Source: PRDV01 sp963710865 (GTDB lineage Bacteria; Babelota; Babeliae; Babelales; Babelaceae). From it: a DNA stretch of 64,000 nucleotides. The translations under genes were made by a program, and so were the position numbers. Of this stretch, positions 15,842 through 23,385 are shown piece by piece. The notes beneath the pieces are model-generated. The model saw only the letters and a list, made by a program, of their open reading frames with translations. It was not told the DNA's origin and did no database searches. How positions within the stretch are numbered: position 1 is the stretch's first letter; every line of letters starts with the position of its first letter. Location: assembly GCA_963710865.1 (NCBI GenBank), contig CAVQBR010000002.1:868001-932000 (forward strand), given 5' to 3'.

Positions 15842-17220
15842 GATTGAGCGAGTAATGTCTTGAGCTGCTCGAGAGTCACTTCTCCCTCAAGCTGTCCGAG
15901 TATCTTGCCCTTCAAAAACAGCATAAAGGTGGGAAGAGCATTCAGTTTGTAGCGTTCAACAAGAGGGTACAGATTATCATCTTCCCTATTTACCTGTAAA
16001 ATCGGAAGAGTACTTTGCTCCTTTGCAACGGCGATAAGAACGGGTTTCATTTTTCTGCAGACACTACAGAGTGGTGAATAGAATTCAACGAGTACGGGTC
16101 TTTCATTGTCGATAAACTCTTCAAACTCTTGTATGTCTTTCGCTTGACGGATCGATGGGTGATCTAAAGGAGCGGGTTCATACAGCGAACGTGCTGTGTG
16201 TTGATTATAGCCTCTATCGTCAAGAAACTTCTTAGCATCTATACCAGCTTTGGTACCATCACCGATGATGACTCCAATTTGGCGATAGTGAGGATCTGCT
16301 ACGGTGCCCGCTGCAAAAACCCCTTTGAGTTGTGTTTCTTGCGTACGGCAATTGGGTAATTGTATACAGCCTGCCGTATCGAACGAAAGCTTGCCGGTAA
16401 AAAGATCGGTATTGGGCGTGAGGTTTGAGGAAAGAAATATACTTTGTGTGGGAAACTGTGAGAGCTCACCAGTGGCAGTATCGCGCAACTCAACTTCAGA
16501 AATCTTCGAGCCGTCGCCGATGATTTTAGTTACTTCTTTATTGTAAATCTTCGTTACATTGGATAAACCATCTAACTTTTTTATCATACTTTCATGTGCG
16601 GTAAGTGCAGGCTCTGGGGCTATAATGGTAACCTTCTGTGCGAGGTAAGCAAGTTGCAAGACTCGTTGAATAGCAATATCGCCTCCTCCGATGACAATAG
16701 TATCCTTACCCCGAGTATACGATCCATCACAGATTCCGCATGAAAACAGGCCTTTGCCCCAATAGGTAGTTTCACCTTCTATATTAAGTTTTTTTTGAGA
16801 GGCACCCGTCGCGATGATGATGGTTAGTGCATGAAGCGTAGATCCGTCATTCAAGGTGAGTTTATAGGGCCATGATGAAAAATCAACATCAGTAACGTTA
16901 TACGGCAAGATTCGCGCATCGAACTCTTCTACCTGCTTTTCAAATTTTTGCATGAGAGCAGCGCCACTCCCTTTCTCAACACCGGGCCAATTTTCTACAA
17001 CATATGACTCGCTTAATTCGCCAAGTGGCTTGGGTCCTTCAAATATGCAAGGCTTAAGTCCCGCTCGCGCTGGAGGTAGAGCTGCTGCAAGTCCTGCAGG
17101 ACCACCGCCGATAATGGCGACAGCACAAATCCTCTCTTTACCTTCGAGCTGCGAAGTTAGTTCTTGTGTTCGAACTGTTCCCGAGAATATACAAATGAGA
17201 AGTAGCAGCTGTTTTTTCAT
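15838..17220 (-). CDS. Exported thioredoxin reductase-thioredoxin fusion
   Basis: A 460-residue protein. The start at 17220 gives a signal peptide or membrane anchor (MKKQLLLLICIFSG). Residues 33-340 are a flavoprotein of the thioredoxin-reductase type: GGGPAG at 38-43, redox pair CGIC at 161-164, second nucleotide fold GGGDIA at 178-183. Residues 360-460 are a thioredoxin domain with CSVC at 385-388 and cis-Pro430. Oddities: the HRRxxxR motif that binds NADPH phosphate is absent (IAPEPALTAHE instead), and the FAD-contact Asp in AAGDV is Thr (AAGTV, 304-308). The electron donor may therefore not be NADPH, matching a location outside the cytoplasm. Confidence 0.82.
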   Translation of the reverse strand: MKKQLLLLICIFSGTVRTQELTSQLEGKERICAVAIIGGGPAGLAAALPPARAGLKPCIFEGPKPLGELSESYVVENWPGVEKGSGAALMQKFEKQVEEFDARILPYNVTDVDFSSWPYKLTLNDGSTLHALTIIIATGASQKKLNIEGETTYWGKGLFSCGICDGSYTRGKDTIVIGGGDIAIQRVLQLAYLAQKVTIIAPEPALTAHESMIKKLDGLSNVTKIYNKEVTKIIGDGSKISEVELRDTATGELSQFPTQSIFLSSNLTPNTDLFTGKLSFDTAGCIQLPNCRTQETQLKGVFAAGTVADPHYRQIGVIIGDGTKAGIDAKKFLDDRGYNQHTARSLYEPAPLDHPSIRQAKDIQEFEEFIDNERPVLVEFYSPLCSVCRKMKPVLIAVAKEQSTLPILQVNREDDNLYPLVERYKLNALPTFMLFLKGKILGQLEGEVTLEQLKTLLAQS

Positions 17221-17227
17221 GATATAC

Positions 17228-17482
17228 CTATAGGCGGTTAAAGGAAGTTTGCGCAACTTGCATCTGCTGCTCAACGCGATGAATATCTGATCGCACCTTG
17301 GCTAATTTTGCAGGTTCGCTTCCCGATGTTGCAAGTGCACGCTCTTGATCCTGTTTGCTGGTAAGTATTGATTGCATGTGAGCAAGTCTCGTCTGAGCAA
17401 ACTCTTTCTTTTGGACGTTATCCAAACTCACATGTGCTTGTGCGTAACACGCAAAGCCTAAGCAGGCCATTACTCGTTTCAT
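17228..17482 (-). CDS. Small exported helical protein
   Basis: 84 residues with a signal peptide (1-16, ending YAQA), then a single charged, Gln-rich helix likely to form a coiled coil. Start at 17482 is chosen because GGGGAG precedes it by 5 bp. It ends 8 bp before the start of the thioredoxin reductase fusion on the same strand, so the two are likely one transcript. It resembles the secreted coiled-coil protein at 9444 in design, not clearly in sequence. No function known. Confidence 0.65.
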   Translation of the reverse strand: MKRVMACLGFACYAQAHVSLDNVQKKEFAQTRLAHMQSILTSKQDQERALATSGSEPAKLAKVRSDIHRVEQQMQVAQTSFNRL

Positions 17483-17626
17483 AGTCTCCCCTTCTGCGTA
17501 ATGTCTCATATCTATACTTATCCTAACAGAAGTAATGTACAATTATCAATATTTATTTTTACTAAATGAAATTTTTTTTCAAAAAGAGCTTGTCTGTCGG
17601 GGATTTTCTTGCGTCTCTTTCCTCGG

Positions 17627-17917
17627 TCATGAGACCACGAAATTGGAAGGCATGGCTATCTTGGCCCTTGCACAGTGCTTCCTTTTGCTTTTTTCCAATA
17701 GCTGACCAAGCGCCTGTTGCCTCTGAGAGGGTGTGATGAATTCCGCAAAGAAGATGTTCTTGGGCATTTCGACTTGAGGCGTATCTTTGCGTTGCCCCGT
17801 AACGGATCTGACTGATCTGTATGGTTTTTCAGCAAACAGATCAAATAAAAGGGCGCATTTGACGATCGGTAGTGTTGTACCTATAATGATTATCAGATGC
17901 AAAAATGGTATGAACAA
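17627..17917 (-). CDS. Doubtful 96-codon open frame with hydrophobic N-terminus
   Basis: The only available starts are TTG codons without a ribosome site. The product would have a hydrophobic segment followed by a basic tail. The promoter of the divergent gene at 17942 lies inside it, which weakens the case. It may be a remnant of an exported protein. Listed so that the stretch 17483-17941 is accounted for. Confidence 0.25.
   Translation of the reverse strand: MFIPFLHLIIIIGTTLPIVKCALLFDLFAEKPYRSVRSVTGQRKDTPQVEMPKNIFFAEFITPSQRQQALGQLLEKSKRKHCARAKIAMPSNFVVS
17859..17887 (+). promoter_or_regulatory. Strong promoter of the small membrane protein gene
   Basis: TTGACG (17859-17864), 17-bp spacer, TATAAT (17882-17887), 54 bp before the start codon. 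A related TTGACG (18490-18495) with TAAAGT (18512-18517) precedes the paralogue at 18559. Confidence 0.75.
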
Positions 17918-17941
17918 ATACGTATAACTGTGAGGAAATTT

Positions 17942-18367
17942 ATGAAAAAGATAGTCTACACCGCTCTTTTGTCTGCACTTGTGCCAGTTGTGGTTTGTGC
18001 TGGTACTTCATTAAGTACGACTGATTCCAAAATTATACATGGAGTTCTCGGTACAACGAAGCTCGCAGCTGCAGTAGTAACAGGATTCCTTGCTCTTAAG
18101 GCAACGAGCTTGGTTCGTGATATAGATTTGAAGAATGATAGTTCTCTTCAGGTGTCCTTGGGCTACAAAGCTCTTCCCGCAGGTGCACGTCTAAATGTTG
18201 TGCGCCATAACCAAACTTTGACTCAACTGTTTAATCGTCTTACTCCCTTCACGCTGTATACCTATCTGACCTACAAGTTTGCTATGTCCGCAGCATCTTC
18301 TTTTAGGAAGATGAGGGGATCATCTTCATCTGAAGAAAAAAAAGAAACAGTAATCGCCTTAGAATAA
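17942..18367 (+). CDS. Small membrane protein, paralogue pair member 1
   Basis: 141 residues. ATG 17942 follows GAGGAAA. The signal peptide or first helix is residues 1-20, a second hydrophobic helix about 40-58, and a third near 105-125 (LYTYLTYKFAMSAASSF). It is followed by KM and a Ser/Glu/Lys-rich tail. The C-terminal helix and SF-KM ending match the neighbour at 18559, so the two are tandem paralogues. No family recognised. Confidence 0.7.
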   Translation: MKKIVYTALLSALVPVVVCAGTSLSTTDSKIIHGVLGTTKLAAAVVTGFLALKATSLVRDIDLKNDSSLQVSLGYKALPAGARLNVVRHNQTLTQLFNRLTPFTLYTYLTYKFAMSAASSFRKMRGSSSSEEKKETVIALE

Positions 18368-18558
18368 CGTGCGTTAAGGCCCTTTTGAGACCTTTTCGCA
18401 TAATTGTCGCTATGGGCTTGAATGCAAGTCGCCTTGAAATAGGTATGAGAGGTTTTGGAAAATTGCGCTTCATATCTGAGGGCCTGAATTTGACGATCTA
18501 TGAACCTCTGGTAAAGTAATACTAGGGTTTGACGGTCTATTTAATAACAAGGAGATGT

Positions 18559-18912
18559 ATGAATACGCAAAAGCGTTCATTGAGCGCAGATGAACCAATT
18601 GAAGAAGTGCCTAAAAAGAGACTATGCAACGCGCTTCGAGGAGCGGGAAATGCTCTTGGAGCCCTAGTGTGTACAACTGGAGCTATTCTCACCGTAGGTC
18701 TATTTAAAAACAGTGTAGAGGATGGGAAAAAGCTGTCGAAAATGGTCATGTATTCCCCTGAATATAATACTCTTTTGCGAAACCACATTCTTGATGTTGT
18801 CTATTTTCCGCTCTTTGCCTATCTAGCCTATCGATTTGGCTCAGCTGCTCTAGCTTCTTTTAGCAAGATGAAGAAGAAATCTGTCGGAAAAAATGCTTGT
18901 TCGTGTGAGTAA
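18559..18912 (+). CDS. Small membrane protein, paralogue pair member 2
   Basis: 117 residues. ATG 18559 is preceded by AAGGAG. Unlike its neighbour at 17942 it starts with a charged, Lys/Arg-rich stretch instead of a signal peptide. It then has two hydrophobic helices (about 32-50 and 80-97), the latter LFAYLAYRFGSAALASF followed by SKM as in the paralogue. It ends in a Cys-containing tail. Function unknown. Confidence 0.65.
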   Translation: MNTQKRSLSADEPIEEVPKKRLCNALRGAGNALGALVCTTGAILTVGLFKNSVEDGKKLSKMVMYSPEYNTLLRNHILDVVYFPLFAYLAYRFGSAALASFSKMKKKSVGKNACSCE

Positions 18913-19031
18913 CTCCTGAAAAAGAGAGAAGCGATGCGCTATGACGAAAAAAGCTAAGAGTTTGTATGGGGGCCTGCTATAACCAAACAATTACTGCGCA
19001 TGCTAATAGTTCAATTATTCTTGTTTTATGA

Positions 19032-19151
19032 ATGAACTCAGTATGGCAGGGAGCTTCGGAATATGAAAGAACTTATCCAAGAGAGAAGAAGTCTCGTTTT
19101 CCCATGCTCCCAAAAAAGATTTGTGCCTGTGATCGGTGCGGAGTAGTTTAA
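19032..19151 (+). CDS. Possible 39-residue protein with a C-x-C-x-x-C end
   Basis: A short open frame starting directly after a stop codon and ending at TAA 19149-19151. The product is hydrophilic and basic and finishes CACDRCGVV, a possible metal site. There is no good ribosome site. It could be the surviving tail of a larger zinc-binding protein. It is the only coding candidate in the 18913-19250 gap, which otherwise holds only the promoter of the next gene. Confidence 0.3.
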   Translation: MNSVWQGASEYERTYPREKKSRFPMLPKKICACDRCGVV

Positions 19152-19182
19152 CCTGCCTCTATTTCTGTCATGTGTGCGGTGC

Positions 19183-19210
19183 TTGTAAGAGCTGCTATTA
19201 GCGTTATAAT
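19183..19210 (+). promoter_or_regulatory. Promoter of the M3 peptidase gene
   Basis: TTGTAA (19183-19188), 16-bp spacer, TATAAT (19205-19210), 40 bp before the start codon. Confidence 0.6.
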
Positions 19211-19250
19211 AAGAGATATACCGTAACTCTTATTTCCAGGAGAAATCTAT

Positions 19251-21347
19251 ATGAAGGGAATCCTTGTTGTTTTACTGATTATTGTATCGATTTGCTTTTA
19301 CGTATTTTTTAAAAAAAAAAGTCGAGAAGATCGTCCTGTTATTCAGACCGTAGAAGAGATTGAGGGATTGTTTCCTAAAACTAAGGAACAAGTTGTACGC
19401 TTAACGACAAAAACAATAGATGAAACTTCAGCCCGATTACAGACTATTCTTGCTCTTCAAGATACTCAGCGAACGTTCGAAAATACGATGCGTGCTTTTG
19501 ATAGGGCGGTCGAGCGCTTTCAGATTACATCAAGCATTCTCCAGTTATTGTCTTTAATATCACCTGACGAACAGATCCGCACAACTGCTCAAAGCGAACT
19601 TGTACGGTTAGGTGCTTTCTCAGTGGAGCATCTTTTGCTAAATCCTGCACTGTTTGCTGCTTTTTGTGCCTATGAGAAGCATCTTCAAGATCCTACTTTT
19701 TGTGCTCAAGAGTGTTTGGATGATGAAGAGCGTTATTTTGTAAAAGAGACACTTCATTCCTATCGACGAGCAGGCCTTCAATTGCCGGTTGAGCAACAAG
19801 AATTGATGAAGAAGATCAAGAACGAGATTTCTGAAAAAACAATTGCTTTTGAGAAGAATATTGCTGAATCGAATCGCAGTATAGCGGTGACGAAAGAGCA
19901 GCTGAAGGGTCTGGATGATGCCTTTATAAACTCTTTGAAGAAAAATGAAGAAGGGCTGTATGTAGTAGGTACCGATTATCCGACATATACAAGAGTTATG
20001 GAAGGATGTGAGGTGAGTGAGACTCGCAAAGCATTGAGTAAGCAGTTCTCACAGAGGGGCTACCCTGCCAATGAAAAGTTGTTAACGGAGATTATAAGAT
20101 TGCGTGATGAGTTAGCGCACATACTTGGGTTTAAGAGCTATGCCGCCTATGAAATAGATGCAGAAATGGCATTGACACCTGAACGAGTCGAAACATTTCT
20201 TGCGGATATGATTAAACGCGCGAGACTTAAGGCGGCTCAAGAGGTAGAACTACTTAAAAAGGATCTTCCTCCTTCAGTTACCTTGACAAGTAAGGGTCAA
20301 TTTCATCCGTGGGATCTTGCCTACGTAGCTAATTATTACAAGAAAAAGAATCTTAAGGTTGATGAGAATATGATATCTCAGTACTTTCCTCTTGATTACA
20401 CGTTACCAGCATTGCTTGGTATTTACGAAAAATTCTTTGGTCTGTCCTTTAAAAAAATTGATGCAAGATCGCTGTGGCATCCAGATGTACAGCTTTTAGC
20501 TGTGTATAAGAAGGGTGAGTATATTGGAAGTGTACTCTTAGATTTGTTTCCACGACCTAATAAGTTTACGCATGCTGCTCAACTGGTAATCGTGCCAGCC
20601 ATCTGTGAAAAGAATGGATGCTTCTATCCGTCAGTCGTATTTGTAGTTGCTAACTTTCCGCAAGGGCAACCAGGAAGTCCTACACTGTTAAAGAGACAGG
20701 ATGTCATTACTTTCTTTCATGAGTTTGGGCATGCTATACATTCATTGCTCAGTCGGACTCAGTTGGCATCGTTTTCAGGAACAAATGTAAAAACGGATTT
20801 CGTGGAAACACCATCTCAGGCCCTTGAATTGTGGATGGACGATGCAGAAATTCTTAAGATGGTCAGTTCGAATGTTACGACGAAAGAGCCGCTCCCCGAT
20901 GAACTTATTGCTAGCATTAAGGCGCTGAAGAACTTTGATTCGGGAGATCATGCACTTCGTCAGTTAATGTATGGTACTGCTTCCCTCTCCTATTTTGGGC
21001 CTGGAGCGAATAAAGATCCTTATGCATTATGGAAAGAGTATTCTCAGGAGTTTCGCAAGCATGTCGAGTTTGACCCTGATAATCACGGCTATGCTTCATT
21101 TGGTCATTTAATGAATTATGGTTCAAAGTATTATGGCTATCTCTGGTCGAAAGTATTTGCGGTTGATCTCTTCTATTATATTAAGCCTTATGGCCTATTA
21201 AATGCTGCTATTGGTGATCGCTATGCTCGGGAAATTCTTTCAAAGGGTGGTTCTAAGGAGCCGATGGATCTTCTAAGAGCCTTCTTAGGGCGTGAGCCAA
21301 ATTCTGATGCATTCTTTAAGGACCTAGGATTAGAAGAGAAGAAGTAG
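19251..21347 (+). CDS. Membrane-anchored M3 family zinc oligopeptidase
   Basis: A 698-residue metallopeptidase. Residues 3-19 are one transmembrane helix followed by KKKSRE, so the catalytic part is probably tethered. The zinc site HEFGH is at 490-494, with the third ligand Glu519 in ETPSQALELW. The long helical region before it is typical of thimet/oligopeptidase A-type enzymes, which degrade short peptides in a closed tunnel. The usual length is about 680 residues, so it is complete. CAGGAG precedes ATG 19251. The adjacent MGMT-domain gene starts 8 bp after it, implying one transcript. Peptide use as a nutrient source would suit a host-dependent cell. Confidence 0.92.
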   Translation: MKGILVVLLIIVSICFYVFFKKKSREDRPVIQTVEEIEGLFPKTKEQVVRLTTKTIDETSARLQTILALQDTQRTFENTMRAFDRAVERFQITSSILQLLSLISPDEQIRTTAQSELVRLGAFSVEHLLLNPALFAAFCAYEKHLQDPTFCAQECLDDEERYFVKETLHSYRRAGLQLPVEQQELMKKIKNEISEKTIAFEKNIAESNRSIAVTKEQLKGLDDAFINSLKKNEEGLYVVGTDYPTYTRVMEGCEVSETRKALSKQFSQRGYPANEKLLTEIIRLRDELAHILGFKSYAAYEIDAEMALTPERVETFLADMIKRARLKAAQEVELLKKDLPPSVTLTSKGQFHPWDLAYVANYYKKKNLKVDENMISQYFPLDYTLPALLGIYEKFFGLSFKKIDARSLWHPDVQLLAVYKKGEYIGSVLLDLFPRPNKFTHAAQLVIVPAICEKNGCFYPSVVFVVANFPQGQPGSPTLLKRQDVITFFHEFGHAIHSLLSRTQLASFSGTNVKTDFVETPSQALELWMDDAEILKMVSSNVTTKEPLPDELIASIKALKNFDSGDHALRQLMYGTASLSYFGPGANKDPYALWKEYSQEFRKHVEFDPDNHGYASFGHLMNYGSKYYGYLWSKVFAVDLFYYIKPYGLLNAAIGDRYAREILSKGGSKEPMDLLRAFLGREPNSDAFFKDLGLEEKK

Positions 21348-21354
21348 GGAGAAC

Positions 21355-21633
21355 ATGGATAAAACGTTTAAAGAGCGAGTAATAGAAGTAGTACGCTCCA
21401 TAAAGCCTGGTATGACCTTGAGTTATAAGGATGTTGCTATAAAAGCGGGTAAGCCACTTGCAGCACGTGCTGTTGGTATGATTATGAGTAAAAATAGAGA
21501 TCCATTAACTCCCTGTCATCGTGTGGTAGGATCGGATGGCAAACTGCGTGGCTTTGCGTGGGGCCTCGCGAAAAAGCAAGAAATGCTGGATTTTGAAAGG
21601 CGAACTGGTACCTCATACAATGAGTCCAGGTAA
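21355..21633 (+). CDS. O6-alkylguanine-DNA alkyltransferase-type (MGMT) domain protein
   Basis: 92 residues covering only the C-terminal DNA-binding/active domain of MGMT. The acceptor cysteine motif PCHRVV (Cys54) is intact, as is the helix-turn-helix segment around AARAVGMIMSKN. Short proteins of this type are either minimal alkyltransferases or, when Cys is replaced, alkyltransferase-like proteins. Cys is present here, so self-alkylation activity is possible. GGGAG precedes ATG 21355. It overlaps the convergent phosphatase gene by 21 bp. Confidence 0.85.
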   Translation: MDKTFKERVIEVVRSIKPGMTLSYKDVAIKAGKPLAARAVGMIMSKNRDPLTPCHRVVGSDGKLRGFAWGLAKKQEMLDFERRTGTSYNESR

Positions 21634-23199
21634 TACTTTCCCAGTAGCAGCTGAGGGGCGAGGAACATCGAACAATGTCGCAAGGGTGACGGGAACTTGT
21701 CGTATCGATACCGTTTTAGAAATCCTTTTTGTGGTGAATCGCTCTGCTTGGTAGAATATGAGTGGGACATGCGTATCATAGGCATATTCCGTAACGTGTG
21801 AAGTGCCCTTCGGGTACGAGTTAATAAGGGTGTAAGGATAGACAGAATAGAGAAGATCTCCACTTCTTCCCTTCCATAGTTGATGTTGAATTGTTGAATC
21901 AAGATCATACGATGGGATTGATGCATTCATGAGCTCATCGAATGTCCATGCTTTTCTGATACCTGCAATGCTCATAAGATAGTCTTTTATATCCTTAAAG
22001 ATCTTCTTTTTTTCTGCACAACTGAGCGTGCTGAGCAGGCTCTGATTGAGATAGAATTGGGATGCGCTATAATTTTGTACGAGGCCTGCAATAGCATACT
22101 TTTTCTCAATGAGATCATTGAGCTCTTTTTGAAGATCCTTTTGGAGATACCGCCTTGCAATATCAAGACCTTGTTTTTGAAGAAGTTCAGGGATGGGCTG
22201 TACTCCGTGGTCAGCTGTAAGCACAAAGAGTACGTCCTTTTTATCAACCTTCGAATACACAAAGTCAATAAATGTCTGAAGTTGGCGATCGATATGGTAA
22301 ATCATATCGAGGGTTGGCTGAGCAGCGGGCCCATAGACATGGGCAACCATATCAAGGCTACTTAAGCCAAGCCAAAGTAGGAATCGCTCATCATGTTTAA
22401 AGTTTTTGTCGATGCAGGCTTGAGCTAGCTGTAAGAGACGCTCATTTGCCAGTGGGGTGCCTTCATATGTTTCAGGAGTGAGCTGTATCAGTCGATTGAA
22501 AGGAGAAGGAAGGCTACTAGCGGAATAATTGTTTGCAAAGGGGAAATCATAGGCGGAGCACTTGTTTGGATAGACTGGTTTCCACATATATGCCTTTGTT
22601 TGTTTCTTTTTAAAAGCACGTACCCACTGTGGGAGGGTGCTAAAATAGGCTTTGCTTGACGTAAAGGTCTGTGTTTTACTGTCGTGCCAAATCGCTCTTC
22701 CGAGTCTTCCTGCCATTGTGATTGCCGCTCGTCCTTTCAATGAGAGTGACCAGACGGTATTCTTTGCGTGTTTATAGGAATGCAACATAAGCTGATCAGA
22801 AAAGGTATCTACAAGTATATTACGTGCTGATTTGCCATAAGAATAGAGTCCGGTAGGTGAAAACACTGCGGCATTTTGCGCAGTATCGCTATCACTTTCT
22901 ACAGCTTCTCCTTTTTGATTGAACCATCTATTGCTTACAATGCCATGAACTGATGCATAGGTGCCTGTTGCCAGCATCGCATGCCCTGCGGCGGTACAGG
23001 GTGGACAGTGGTCATAGAATGCATTAGTAAAGCAGGTCCCCTGACGATACAAAAAGCCTAACCCGCCGGTCAGGTATGGATTGAGTTTTGGCAGATAATG
23101 TGCACTCAATTGGTCGACGACAATCACAATGGTCATGCGGGGAGCTGCCGCGAGTGATGCTGGTATAAGAACTCCGAGGATTACTGCAAATCGTTTCAT
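21613..23199 (-). CDS. Exported alkaline phosphatase / phosphodiesterase (PafA-like)
   Basis: A 528-residue protein with a signal peptide (1-19, ending LAAA). Asp29 in VVDQ and Thr69 in CPPCTAAGHA are the metal ligand and nucleophile typical of the Thr-type alkaline phosphatase superfamily. A later LTADHG motif supplies further metal ligands. The ASVHGIVSNRWF segment is characteristic of PafA-like monoesterases and the nucleotide pyrophosphatase group. It would release phosphate or nucleotides outside the inner membrane. The two activities cannot be separated by reading alone. Confidence 0.82.
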   Translation of the reverse strand: MKRFAVILGVLIPASLAAAPRMTIVIVVDQLSAHYLPKLNPYLTGGLGFLYRQGTCFTNAFYDHCPPCTAAGHAMLATGTYASVHGIVSNRWFNQKGEAVESDSDTAQNAAVFSPTGLYSYGKSARNILVDTFSDQLMLHSYKHAKNTVWSLSLKGRAAITMAGRLGRAIWHDSKTQTFTSSKAYFSTLPQWVRAFKKKQTKAYMWKPVYPNKCSAYDFPFANNYSASSLPSPFNRLIQLTPETYEGTPLANERLLQLAQACIDKNFKHDERFLLWLGLSSLDMVAHVYGPAAQPTLDMIYHIDRQLQTFIDFVYSKVDKKDVLFVLTADHGVQPIPELLQKQGLDIARRYLQKDLQKELNDLIEKKYAIAGLVQNYSASQFYLNQSLLSTLSCAEKKKIFKDIKDYLMSIAGIRKAWTFDELMNASIPSYDLDSTIQHQLWKGRSGDLLYSVYPYTLINSYPKGTSHVTEYAYDTHVPLIFYQAERFTTKRISKTVSIRQVPVTLATLFDVPRPSAATGKVLPGLIV

Positions 23200-23385
23200 A
23201 GTGGCGCCTTGTTATTGATGATAGTATAAGCCTAGCTTTTTGAGGCGGTCAATTTCAAGGATATGTTTAGGTGGATTTAAGAGTCAAAGCAGTTGACGTG
23301 TTGAGACTTGTATCTTTTTAATGACTTTGTTATTCTCGGGCTGAATAGTGAATCGTTGAAAGAGAACTTAAGAAAGGGGCTTTGT

